A stretch of 47,357 nucleotides of DNA from Candidatus Kaiserbacteria bacterium (GCA_028286865.1 JAQBQU010000015.1:1-47357); one strand, 5' to 3'. Numbered from the stretch's first letter, positions 1 through 8,687 are shown. Numbers and translations: made by a program. Notes: generated by a model from the sequence alone, not told the origin.

Positions 1-696
1 GAACATTCGACCCAAGTCGTACCGCCGGAGGCCCTGACACGGCTTCTGTGTGAGGTCACGATCGTGGCCGGTATCCTTGCCAACCTCTCCGATGACATGC
101 GACATCTTCAGCGGACGGAGATCGGAGAAGTGGGAGAGGCGTTTGAAGCGGACCAGGTCGGCTCGTCGACAATGCCGCAGAAACGCAATCCGATTAACTT
201 CGAGAACGCGAAGAGCTGCTGGAAGATCGTCGCACCTCGGATCGTTACCGTGTTCATGGATCAGATCAGTGAACACCAGCGCGACCTTACCAACTCCGCC
301 TCGGCGCGAACGTATGGTGAGATCGTCGCGTATGTCGTCTCGATGGCGAAACGCCTGACTCGCACTATGAGCAAGCTCTCCGTCGATCACGACAGTCTCA
401 CGCGCAACCTGGCGTTGCAAAAAGGGGCGGTAGTCGCGGAGCCACTCTACATTCTTCTCGCGGCGCTCGGGCATCCCGATGCTCACGAGAAAGTGCGCAC
501 GCTCACGCTCGAAGCACAACGTACGGCGATGCCACTCGAAGAAGTGGTGGCTGCTGATGAAGAGATGACCGGGTTCATGGAAAAAATGACGCCGCGCCAA
601 CGGCAAATACTTTCCACCCCATCTCTCTACGTCGGCATTGCGGGTCCGAAGGCCGTAGCCGTCGCACAAAGATGGAAGCAGGAACTTGGACTGTAG
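1..696 (+). CDS. purB: Adenylosuccinate lyase, C-terminal part (5' truncated by window edge)
   Basis: Frame open from base 1; fumarase/aspartase signature GSSTMPQKRNPINFENAKS. Confidence 0.85.
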   Translation, partial: EHSTQVVPPEALTRLLCEVTIVAGILANLSDDMRHLQRTEIGEVGEAFEADQVGSSTMPQKRNPINFENAKSCWKIVAPRIVTVFMDQISEHQRDLTNSASARTYGEIVAYVVSMAKRLTRTMSKLSVDHDSLTRNLALQKGAVVAEPLYILLAALGHPDAHEKVRTLTLEAQRTAMPLEEVVAADEEMTGFMEKMTPRQRQILSTPSLYVGIAGPKAVAVAQRWKQELGL

Positions 697-708
697 TCCG
701 TGTTCCGA

Positions 709-742
709 GGGCGATGCCGGCATGCCGGCATCGCCTCTCTTT
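709..742 (+). terminator. Rho-independent terminator after purB
   Basis: 26-bp perfect palindrome GGCGATGCCGGCATGCCGGCATCGCC followed by TCTCTTTTT. Confidence 0.8.
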
Positions 743-1357
743 TTAGCGTATTTTAGCGACAACGCGGACAGGAGCCGCCTCGGCTTCGAGCTTGGCCGGG
801 AGTGCTATGACGTCGAACTCCTTCCCTATCAATTCTTCCAGATTCGTCAGGTTCTCGATGATGAGAATATCTTTTCCGAGCAATATTCTATGCGTATGAA
901 AAGGTGGACGGTCGGGGCTCGGCATGTCCATTCCGACTATTGATACTCCAGCCGCGACCAATACCTCTGCCGCCTCAGGCGTTATCTCCGGATGTTTGTC
1001 GTAATAATCAGGGGTACGGAATTTTTCGGAAAATCCGGTAAGAAAAAGGACGATATCGCCTTTCTGAAGTGCGCCGTTCGCGAGCGCGTCAGCGCCAATA
1101 CTTGCAGCTCCCCGAACATCTATCAACACTCCCCTGCCGAAGAATTTATCTGCCACGAAATCGGTGATGCGCTTCCCGCCATCGAGCATATGAAGAGGCG
1201 CATCGATGTGCGTGCCTACGTGCATCGCGGTATGGAGCAGATGGTCCACATACCCTGCCGAGGCAATGTCGGCGATCTGTTTCAGTTCCGACTTCGGGTC
1301 GCCGGGATCCACCGGCATGTCGTCGGTGAATGAGAGTGTGAGATCGATATAAGTCAT
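743..1357 (-). CDS. Cyclase family protein (kynurenine formamidase-like)
   Basis: HVGTHIDAPLHM motif and N-terminal DLTLSFTDDMPVDPGDP typical of the cyclase family. Confidence 0.8.
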   Translation of the reverse strand: MTYIDLTLSFTDDMPVDPGDPKSELKQIADIASAGYVDHLLHTAMHVGTHIDAPLHMLDGGKRITDFVADKFFGRGVLIDVRGAASIGADALANGALQKGDIVLFLTGFSEKFRTPDYYDKHPEITPEAAEVLVAAGVSIVGMDMPSPDRPPFHTHRILLGKDILIIENLTNLEELIGKEFDVIALPAKLEAEAAPVRVVAKIR

Positions 1358-2811
1358 ATGTTATTTTCTTCAGCAGCTCGCTTTTCGTTCATGCGATGAA
1401 TGCTGTCCACAGAGATTTCCGAGATCGCACCAGGACGGAATCCCAACTGTGCGTGCCCGCCTGCTATGGCGAAAGTGTCGGTACGAGCTATTTTACCGGA
1501 GCGTTCGATATCATCTACATCAAATAGAGGATCGCCTTCGCCCGGAAGAATGGTTATTTGAATACCCAACCAGCGAAGCCGTTCGATAATAGGGAGCATA
1601 TCTGCCCAACTTATCGCATCGGCAATGTGAAGTGCTTCGCTGAGTCCTCCCTTCGCGCCGATCTCTTTCATCTCCGGAGAGAAATCGGCATACATTGCTT
1701 TGTCCTTATTTAAGGTAAGGTCCATTTCTCCGAGCTCAGAGAGGGCCTTAGAAATTTTGCCAGGCGTAGGTATCCGGTCCAAAAAAGTCGGCGACTTCTC
1801 GCCGATTTGTTCGAGCACCTGCTTACCATGCTTGCTTGAATTAACCACTGTAGAAGCCAGCCGTCTTACGTAGCGCACCTTTGAATTCACCGAATCGACG
1901 ACATCCGCCGGTATGAACTGTTTGAGCCGGAGAAGAAGCTCCGGATCGGTCGTATGAGTAAGGCCGGCCGGATTGATAAGAACGATATTCCTGAATTTTT
2001 CCGGTGCGGCATCGGCTGCAATAAGCGTACTTATGGCGCCGAATGAGTACCCGATGACATCAAATTTTGTGGGGCGTTCGAATATCTCTTTCTCGCCCTC
2101 CTCCATCGCCCGCAAAAGCGCGGTTGCATGTACTTTGGAGTAAACAGGGACATCTTCCCCGAATTTCTTATCCGGATCGAAGTTTTTACTGTTCGTAGGT
2201 ACGGCATACGTCATGACAGAATGCCCGAGTTCGGCAAGCCCGATCGCATTTCTTCGTGTCGCACGAGGCCCGACGGTATATCCCGGCGCGATCACGATCG
2301 GCACGTCATCCTCAGGCGGCCTCATCTCTTTCACCTTCGCCCTGTCTATCGCGTGGACCGAAAATTCTTCGCCTGTCGGCGTTAATCTCGTCTGCCACTC
2401 CTGTGCATACTGACTGTTGAGAACTTTACGCGTCGAGCGCAATTCCATAACGCGCTGAAGCAACGGCTTGATGCGTCTTATTTCTCGGAGCCCTTCGATA
2501 GGGTCACCCTCCTCCTCGTCCATTTCAATATTATTGATCTCGTCTATAAGCTCCGGCAGATTGACCGGCTCGCCATCATCTGCGGGGATCGTGGGATCAG
2601 CATTCGGGCTTGCGTCGGGATCCGAGGGGTCATAGCCCTGAAAAAGTTCTTCCTTTTCGAGTCGCCAAATGATCTGTTGGTACGTTGGCAATTCACGAAT
2701 ATCGTCTGCGAATGAATTCTCCGGCGCACGCTCCATTTCGGATGACTGAGCCCTGGGCCTTCTCGAAGCTGATTCGAACATATACCGAAGTATAAACGAA
2801 AAAACGCCCAT
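1354..2811 (-). CDS. Alpha/beta hydrolase-like protein
   Basis: GYSFGAIST nucleophile elbow; the ORF-track start at 2907 lies in tRNA-Ser, likely start MGVFSF at 2811. Confidence 0.65.
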   Translation of the reverse strand: MGVFSFILRYMFESASRRPRAQSSEMERAPENSFADDIRELPTYQQIIWRLEKEELFQGYDPSDPDASPNADPTIPADDGEPVNLPELIDEINNIEMDEEEGDPIEGLREIRRIKPLLQRVMELRSTRKVLNSQYAQEWQTRLTPTGEEFSVHAIDRAKVKEMRPPEDDVPIVIAPGYTVGPRATRRNAIGLAELGHSVMTYAVPTNSKNFDPDKKFGEDVPVYSKVHATALLRAMEEGEKEIFERPTKFDVIGYSFGAISTLIAADAAPEKFRNIVLINPAGLTHTTDPELLLRLKQFIPADVVDSVNSKVRYVRRLASTVVNSSKHGKQVLEQIGEKSPTFLDRIPTPGKISKALSELGEMDLTLNKDKAMYADFSPEMKEIGAKGGLSEALHIADAISWADMLPIIERLRWLGIQITILPGEGDPLFDVDDIERSGKIARTDTFAIAGGHAQLGFRPGAISEISVDSIHRMNEKRAAEENNI

Positions 2812-2835
2812 AAAGGACGTTCTTTCGCTGGATGC

Positions 2836-2921
2836 GGAGAGAGAGGGATTTGAACCCTCGAGACCCTTACGAGTCTGCCGGTTTTCGAAACCGGTGCCTT
2901 CGACCACTCAGCCATCTCTCC
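2836..2921 (-). tRNA. tRNA-Ser(CGA)
   Basis: GGAGAGA/TCTCTCC acceptor stem, long variable arm, anticodon loop TTCGAAA, GGTTCAAATCC T-arm. Confidence 0.92.
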
Positions 2922-3110
2922 GAAGGAGGTGCACAATTGCGCACCTCCGCGATTACTCAGGACAATGTCCCAAGATCGGATGCCTCGCGCAAAGCGCTGA
3001 CATCTAACGATCTGACCGTTCAATACGATAGCATTTTTTTGCCAAGTGACCAAAAAAAACGTATGATAAGCGCGCCTTTGGCCTCATCCCATGAGGGATG
3101 TCAAAGCGAA

Positions 3111-3185
3111 GGCCCCATCGTCTAACGGTTAGGACGCCGGCTTTTCAAGCCGTTAATCGGGGTTCGATTCCCCGTGGGGTCACCA
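3111..3185 (+). tRNA. tRNA-Glu(TTC), CCA encoded
   Basis: GGCCCCA...TGGGGTCACCA, anticodon loop TTTTCAA, T-arm GGTTCGATTCC. Confidence 0.95.
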
Positions 3186-4671
3186 GTTCAGTTTTCTCTG
3201 CGTCTTTAGTGCCATTCATCGCGTAAACAAGGGACATTTTACCGGTTCCAAGTTTTTTCCCATCAAACGTCAGTTTTTCAGGAAAGACCTGTTTTTGGAA
3301 ACGAATACGGTGCTCTGGTAGGTCACTTAAGCCCAGCCATGTCTTTGCGCTCTGCCTCACGAATGAGAAGCAATAATCGAGCGCCTCTTCCATGCTGAAC
3401 TCTTCAATGCGCTTCTCTTCCAGTAACAGCTTCTTCTGCTGGATTTTCAGGTTTATAAATGTCTTCTGTTCCTTAAACTCTGTTTCGCTATATACGCCTG
3501 TTCGGTGCATATCGAATACGCGTTGTCGCTCTCCCTCGAGCACTTCAACTTCTTTACGGATCCGTGCATTATCACTGTCTAGTTTTTTGTAGTTTGACTG
3601 CCACACATCCAATACAATGGCTTTAAAAAGCTTTTCATATTTTGCATCCGGACTTATCTCCTGGAGATGCTCGACGAAGTTCTGCTCAAATGTTTCTTTG
3701 GGTATATGTGCCGCGAGTGGGCAGTTCTGCTTTTGATGGTGATAGTAAGGATATTTAACACCCTTACGACCGGTCGGCGCACTAGCAGTGATTGTTGTGC
3801 CGCATGCGGTGCACGAGACGAACTTCTTCAGTGGGAATGTGGGATTAACTTTACTTCGCTTATTGTGTCTTGATCTGCTGCGTGTACTAGGCTGACATTT
3901 CCAAAAGAGTGACTCGTCTATTATTGGCGCAAATGTTCCATGTACTTCCAGACCCAACCCTTTTATGAGTCCATAATAGATCGGATTGCGAAGGATCTTC
4001 TCCATGAGTTGCATGCCCGGTCTCCTGTCTTTCCTTGTACGCATGCCACGTCGTTCCAGATACTGTGCTAACGATCGAAAGGTATGCGTTCCGTTTGAGT
4101 ATTGTTCGAATAGCTCACGAATGTACGGCGCGACATCATCATCTATGACGAGGTTGCCTCCTTTGAATAGTCGCTTATAACCGAGAGGCGCAGCCCATAC
4201 CCATTCGCCTCGTTTTACTTTCTCAACCATGCCACTTCTACTACGAGCCGATCGAACGTTATTGTCGAACTCTGCAAAAACAGAAAGCATGCCCTCCATG
4301 GCTTTGCCAACGGGATCATCACTAATTGGCTCACTAACTGAGCGCAGCTCGGTCCCATATCTTTTTAATACCGCTCTTGTTGCGTGATGGTCTGCCTGGT
4401 TTCTAGCAAACCGATCAACCTTGTGCACTATGAAGAAATCTACTCGCTGCTTCTTATCTGAACAAAATGCTAGGGCCTTCTGGAACTCGGTTCTATTTGC
4501 CGTCTTCGCCGACTCTCCCTCTTCTACATAAATCTGTAAGACTCTTATGCCTTCACGCTCGGCATATTCCTTGCACAGCCGCTCTTGCATGGCCAAACTC
4601 GTGCCTTGCACCTGTTCTGCCGAAGAGACGCGAGAATAGATTATTCCGGTATTCTGACGGTCAGTTTCCAT
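3145..4671 (-). CDS. Serine recombinase/integrase (resolvase N-terminal domain, recombinase domain, zinc ribbon)
   Basis: IIYSRVSSAEQVQGTSLAMQ..., HKVDRFARN, Cys pairs CTACG...C; C-terminal 11 aa TPRGIEPRLTA is antisense to tRNA-Glu. Confidence 0.9.
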   Translation of the reverse strand: METDRQNTGIIYSRVSSAEQVQGTSLAMQERLCKEYAEREGIRVLQIYVEEGESAKTANRTEFQKALAFCSDKKQRVDFFIVHKVDRFARNQADHHATRAVLKRYGTELRSVSEPISDDPVGKAMEGMLSVFAEFDNNVRSARSRSGMVEKVKRGEWVWAAPLGYKRLFKGGNLVIDDDVAPYIRELFEQYSNGTHTFRSLAQYLERRGMRTRKDRRPGMQLMEKILRNPIYYGLIKGLGLEVHGTFAPIIDESLFWKCQPSTRSRSRHNKRSKVNPTFPLKKFVSCTACGTTITASAPTGRKGVKYPYYHHQKQNCPLAAHIPKETFEQNFVEHLQEISPDAKYEKLFKAIVLDVWQSNYKKLDSDNARIRKEVEVLEGERQRVFDMHRTGVYSETEFKEQKTFINLKIQQKKLLLEEKRIEEFSMEEALDYCFSFVRQSAKTWLGLSDLPEHRIRFQKQVFPEKLTFDGKKLGTGKMSLVYAMNGTKDAEKTELVTPRGIEPRLTA

Positions 4672-4673
4672 AA

Positions 4674-4865
4674 TTAAACATTACCGTTATTTTTGTCAGA
4701 AGGTAATGACCCAACGGGAGACTTGGAACCATGCTTCTTGGTCCAGTAAACATCGAACGCAAGCTGCGCTGCGAGATAGAGAGAGGTGGTAACTTCTTGA
4801 AAATCAGCCTCGCTTAAAGCCGCGAGTTCTGGATCTATTTTAATTATTTGTTGACGAGAAAGCAT
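4674..4865 (-). CDS. Small hypothetical protein upstream of the recombinase
   Basis: MLSRQQIIKIDPELAAL...; stop lies 2 bp before the recombinase ATG; upstream part of the listed ORF overlaps a terminator. Confidence 0.55.
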   Translation of the reverse strand: MLSRQQIIKIDPELAALSEADFQEVTTSLYLAAQLAFDVYWTKKHGSKSPVGSLPSDKNNGNV

Positions 4866-4889
4866 ACCGCAATCAAAGTTGCGGGGTGC

Positions 4890-4935
4890 TGACAAAAAGC
4901 TGCCATCCACCCCACATAGTGAGATAAATGGCAGC
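4890..4935 (-). terminator. Rho-independent terminator (minus strand)
   Basis: AGCTGCCAT...ATGGCAGCT 9-bp stem followed by TTTTTG on the minus strand. Confidence 0.6.
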
Positions 4936-5044
4936 TACTCAATGATGCCTGCCTAGCGAGGTTCCGAGGCCTCGATGTTCGCTTCGTGGGAGCTTAGACC
5001 CAGAGCGTCTCAATCCAACATGATCGAGTCGGTGTTTTTGGGAA
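4890..5044 (-). ncRNA. Candidate small non-coding RNA (~150 nt) between a -10-like box and a terminator
   Basis: Minus-strand TATAAT at 5055-5050; no good ORF; internal pairing CGAGG/CCTCG and AGAC/GTCT; terminator at 4890-4935. Confidence 0.35.
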
Positions 5045-5089
5045 CGCTAATTATACATCTCCTGAATTAGTACAACAGGGTCAGTTATC

Positions 5090-5548
5090 CTACTTTTCCA
5101 CAACCCGTTCCTTTGCCGTCCATCCGGACATTCCGATATTATCTTGATCGGCTTCGTTGACGCCGCTAACGATCCTTACCTGTGTGAGAAGAGCAGATAT
5201 ATCTAGAACTTTAACTACGGTCCCATTACCTACACAGAAGAGCCCGTTATTCGTTAGTCGCATCGCACCGGTAGCATCTTGGGCGATCATGGCTTTTGTA
5301 TATTCCTCGTATATGTCTACACTTGGTGCGAGGCATATCGTGTGACCCGGGCTAGCATCGTTTGCCAATCGCAAATATCCGGTTTCGCCTGGAGTACGAG
5401 ATTGCCACACGATTTTATCTAAATCTTCCTGCATTGTTCCGGCCATTAGCGACGGACCAACATTCAATGCAATTCCAGCCAGAAGTACTACACCGGCCGC
5501 GATTAAAAGAAACAGCCATGGGCTTTTGCCGTGAGCTTTTTTATCCAT
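5090..5548 (-). CDS. Hypothetical single-TM protein
   Basis: N-terminal MDKKAHGKSPWLFLLIAAGVVLLAGIAL anchor; exported-looking C-terminal domain. Confidence 0.6.
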   Translation of the reverse strand: MDKKAHGKSPWLFLLIAAGVVLLAGIALNVGPSLMAGTMQEDLDKIVWQSRTPGETGYLRLANDASPGHTICLAPSVDIYEEYTKAMIAQDATGAMRLTNNGLFCVGNGTVVKVLDISALLTQVRIVSGVNEADQDNIGMSGWTAKERVVEK

Positions 5549-5585
5549 ATTATCTTGATCGGACTTTTAATAACCTGCGACGGGC

Positions 5586-5616
5586 AAACAAAAAGCCCAT
5601 CACATGGGTGAGGGCT
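5586..5616 (-). terminator. Rho-independent terminator in the leader of the 5090..5548 gene
   Basis: Minus strand AGCCCTCACCCATGTGATGGGCTTTTTG. Confidence 0.7.
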
Positions 5617-5725
5617 TGCGCCCTCCACACCAGTTTCCCGATGTGGCCGATCAAGACACCCCCATATGATGGGTTTTCAGGCCTTGATCGGACTTTTCAC
5701 CATGCCCGCCTTAGACGGGTTTAGG
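5586..5725 (-). promoter_or_regulatory. Candidate structured leader / attenuator
   Basis: Ordered hairpins CCGATCAAG...CTTGATCGG, CCACA...TGTGG, GAGGGC-GCAA-GCCCTC, the last overlapping the 5' arm of the terminator stem. Confidence 0.45.
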
Positions 5726-5899
5726 CTACTTGCTCGCTATTGCAGAGCACGTACAGCATACCCTGCACAGGCACGTTTTTCCATTCGCCGTGTGTCGAAA
5801 CGTGTGGGCTCACGTTGAAAAATAAAGCACACTTGAACTACGCCAGCTGATTAGGCGCAATGACGCAACGTGAGGCGTTTTAGGCCAATCGTGGCTACT

Positions 5900-6427
5900 T
5901 TACGCCGATAGCTTGAGGTCAATCAGTCGATAGGTCATTGCTTCTCTACTTACCTTATATCGCTCTGCCAAGTAGGATATCTTCTCATCCAAATGCATTA
6001 GTTCTTCTTTCCTAAGTAACGAAAAATCTTCAAGCAAATGTTTCGCTGGCATTAATAGTGCTGCTGCAAACTTATTAGCCTCAATCTCTGAGCGAGTTCT
6101 AACGAGATTATGTTTGTTGTCTCTAAAAGCAATCTCTGCGTTTGTGCCAGGATAATCTACGAATGCTTTCTTAGTTTTATGTAAAAAATAGTGTCCTAGT
6201 TCATGGGCAATCGTGAAGCGTTGTCTTGGGTGCGAGTCGTTACTGTTTACCCCGATGAAAGAATTATCCGCCTTTCGTAATAGAAAACCTGAAAAGTCAT
6301 CTGAAGGAGCTCGTCCAATATTTATTCCGCATTTTTGCGCAATCTCATCAACCGGTACAGGTGGTTCTTTCACTTTGTACTCGTTCAAAATATCTAATAC
6401 TGTTTCTTCAATCATTTTTGAGATCAT
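5900..6427 (-). CDS. ImmA/IrrE family metallopeptidase
   Basis: FTIAHELGHYFLH (HEXXH) and NKFAAALLMPA. Confidence 0.88.
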   Translation of the reverse strand: MISKMIEETVLDILNEYKVKEPPVPVDEIAQKCGINIGRAPSDDFSGFLLRKADNSFIGVNSNDSHPRQRFTIAHELGHYFLHKTKKAFVDYPGTNAEIAFRDNKHNLVRTRSEIEANKFAAALLMPAKHLLEDFSLLRKEELMHLDEKISYLAERYKVSREAMTYRLIDLKLSA

Positions 6428-6428
6428 A

Positions 6429-6782
6429 TCATTTTACGGTCTTGAAACATCTACTAGCCCAGTCCTCAACACGCACATCTTCTTTCTTCAGTAAATCAAT
6501 ATCAGAGTGGCTGAGACTATGCTTCTCAGCAGTCTTGGGAAAAAAACGATCGACAGGGCAATTGAAAAGGGTGGCAAGCTTCCAAAGCATTACTGCAGTG
6601 ATCTTGTTTCGACCGTTTTCGATATGACTCAGGTTTGTTCGGTCCATCCCGAGCTCAGTTGCCACAGTCTCTGCACTGAGATTACGCAGGTCACGGATCT
6701 CGCGGACCTTGCGACCAATGAAGGCATTGATCTCATCTTCAGCCTCCTCTCTAGTGGTTATTTTAACCGCTGTTTTTTTCAT
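6429..6782 (-). CDS. XRE-family HTH transcriptional regulator
   Basis: VREIRDLRNLSAETVATELGMDRTNLSHIENGRNKITAVMLWKLA. Confidence 0.9.
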   Translation of the reverse strand: MKKTAVKITTREEAEDEINAFIGRKVREIRDLRNLSAETVATELGMDRTNLSHIENGRNKITAVMLWKLATLFNCPVDRFFPKTAEKHSLSHSDIDLLKKEDVRVEDWASRCFKTVK

Positions 6783-6936
6783 AGGATCCGGGAAGTGGGA
6801 TAAGTCGTTACAGTTCGTAGTCTAAAGTTACAGATGGTCACGTATGTTACCGATAATCACGTTGCGGTGTTACGTATGCGCAGGATACCATATAAGCAGT
6901 GGTACGCACCACATTATTAACGTAGAGAATTGCATT

Positions 6937-7107
6937 ATGACCAAGTACAAACCTGGAAGCACAGCCAAGGTCTCGGGCCAATACGAGATTATCGGAACAC
7001 GAGGCGGGCACACCGGAACCGAGAGAACAGTTACCAAGGGAGAACCTTTGCCGCCAACTCCACGAAGCGGGCAGACGTATCGTTTGGCCGATAAGACGAA
7101 GCATTAA
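6937..7107 (+). CDS. Small YjzC-like protein
   Basis: MTKYKPGSTAKVSGQYEIIGTRGGHTGTERTVTKGEPLPPTPRSGQTYRL; ATG at 6937 rather than 6844. Confidence 0.55.
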   Translation: MTKYKPGSTAKVSGQYEIIGTRGGHTGTERTVTKGEPLPPTPRSGQTYRLADKTKH

Positions 7108-7111
7108 TAAT

Positions 7112-8038
7112 ATGATCCTTCAAAAAAAGCGAATACGTAAGCTCGGGCCAAATGTCCCATTCCTGAAGCCCGGAGAAGTAGTAGTGATAGGTATACGCGA
7201 CCTCGATCGCTTTCCCGATCAGCTAACTAAGATCGGGCTTGGTGCGGATGTGCAGCCCGGAAGTTCCATACTGCCGGCCGGCCGTTTCGGACCGATCAGT
7301 GAATATAATGCGGACGGAAGAGTTGTCGTTCACAAGGATCAGCCAATGGAGACTGCATATCGATGGAGGGAGTGGACATGGACCGAGTGGCATGGCCGCG
7401 ATGCCGTTCAGAACTCAAAGTTCGTTGACGTTCCATACAAGAGATACCCTCGCAGCCATATCGATGCGATTGGAGTAGAGCTTAGTGTCTTTGCGGACAC
7501 GTCGGGCGCACTGATAATCACTGCACCCGCCCTGACACACACGCCAGAGAATGGAGAGTTGCTGCTGCACACGATTAATCTGATGCTGGAGATATTCGGA
7601 GAGTGTCACTTCTTCACCGAGAACCTCGAACAAATCATCAAGGTTCCGCTCAAGAGATTGAACTGGCAGCTGCTTCCTCCAGGAGAACGACCATGGAATA
7701 CCTTGCGGCAAGAACTCAGCTCCGTAGTGGATGCAGCTCCGGATGGTAAACGTGTCATCATCGAGCATCGGCTCGAAACGATAAATAAGTACAGCCCAGG
7801 CTTCGCTGCGGTGGGAAATGGCGGCTTCAGTGGCTATGTTGTGCTCGGCTTCCCTGAGAAGAACATGTACGTCTTAGAGAGCCTGCTCTACGGAAATGCA
7901 ACGTACGTACTGGGCACGGACTGGGAGGATCTCTCGCGTATGAGTAAGAAAGAGATCTTAGACGAGCAGCGACATCTCGGGAGGATAATTCATCGCGAAG
8001 GCTGGGAGAAGAACATGCGGAAAACTCTGACGACTTAG
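7112..8038 (+). CDS. Hypothetical protein, 308 aa, unknown function
   Basis: Long ORF directly downstream of the YjzC-like gene; no catalytic motif recognised by eye. Confidence 0.7.
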   Translation: MILQKKRIRKLGPNVPFLKPGEVVVIGIRDLDRFPDQLTKIGLGADVQPGSSILPAGRFGPISEYNADGRVVVHKDQPMETAYRWREWTWTEWHGRDAVQNSKFVDVPYKRYPRSHIDAIGVELSVFADTSGALIITAPALTHTPENGELLLHTINLMLEIFGECHFFTENLEQIIKVPLKRLNWQLLPPGERPWNTLRQELSSVVDAAPDGKRVIIEHRLETINKYSPGFAAVGNGGFSGYVVLGFPEKNMYVLESLLYGNATYVLGTDWEDLSRMSKKEILDEQRHLGRIIHREGWEKNMRKTLTT

Positions 8039-8502
8039 CTGGATCGAGCCGCGGATCTGACTGTGACTGTGCGGGATATGCGACTGATCTCTTCTTTGAG
8101 TTCGATCTCATTCTCGCTCCTATTCTCAAAGACTCCCGTTTGCAGCTCTGCACGTAACAGCGCTACTTCTAACTGAGCAACTAACTTTATAGCCGCGAGT
8201 CGGTCTTTAAATCCTATGTCGCGACCCTTATACGCAATGGTTGTTAGATCTTTAATGAACTTTTGATATTGTTTGCGCACTTCAGCGATCCGCTCCTCCA
8301 CACGGGGCCGATCCGCTAACCCCTGTGTCAGGGTAATGCGATTTTCATTCATTATGCGAGCGACGTATTTGTCACTGATCGACCGGCCCGTGCTGTCCTT
8401 TATGATTGTCTGCATGCTTCGTATTGAGACGAGCGGATCGTTTGCAAGCGCTTCGGAAATAATACCGGAGAGAAAATGGCGCTGCTGAGGTAAGACTTTC
8501 AT
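8035..8502 (-). CDS. Hypothetical protein, possibly DNA-binding
   Basis: Helical, charged 155-aa ORF converging on 7112..8038 with 4-nt overlap. Confidence 0.55.
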   Translation of the reverse strand: MKVLPQQRHFLSGIISEALANDPLVSIRSMQTIIKDSTGRSISDKYVARIMNENRITLTQGLADRPRVEERIAEVRKQYQKFIKDLTTIAYKGRDIGFKDRLAAIKLVAQLEVALLRAELQTGVFENRSENEIELKEEISRISRTVTVRSAARSS

Positions 8503-8687
8503 GGTGTCGTAGTATGTCGTACTTCAGTGAATGTAATGGTTCTAACTCCTATAGGTAGTCAGTATGCGCGACCGTTTCGCTCATTCTTTGAGCGATTACT
8601 ACGTCTTTGCCAAGTGATTGCCACGCGACCAGTTCAGCTACGAGCTGGTTCCAATTCTGTCCCACTTGGGTCACAAATTACAGAACA

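Noticed and set aside
2544-3053. Minus-strand ORF of 169 aa across tRNA-Ser, with a plus-strand ORF 2832..3125
   Set aside because: Typical spurious ORFs through a tRNA gene (GGSNPSLSA/RDLNPR-type peptides).
8551-8674. Minus-strand GTG ORF VTQVGQNWNQLVAELVAWQSLGKDVVIAQRMSETVAHTDYL
   Set aside because: No RBS, and it would span the candidate element boundary; insufficient support either way.
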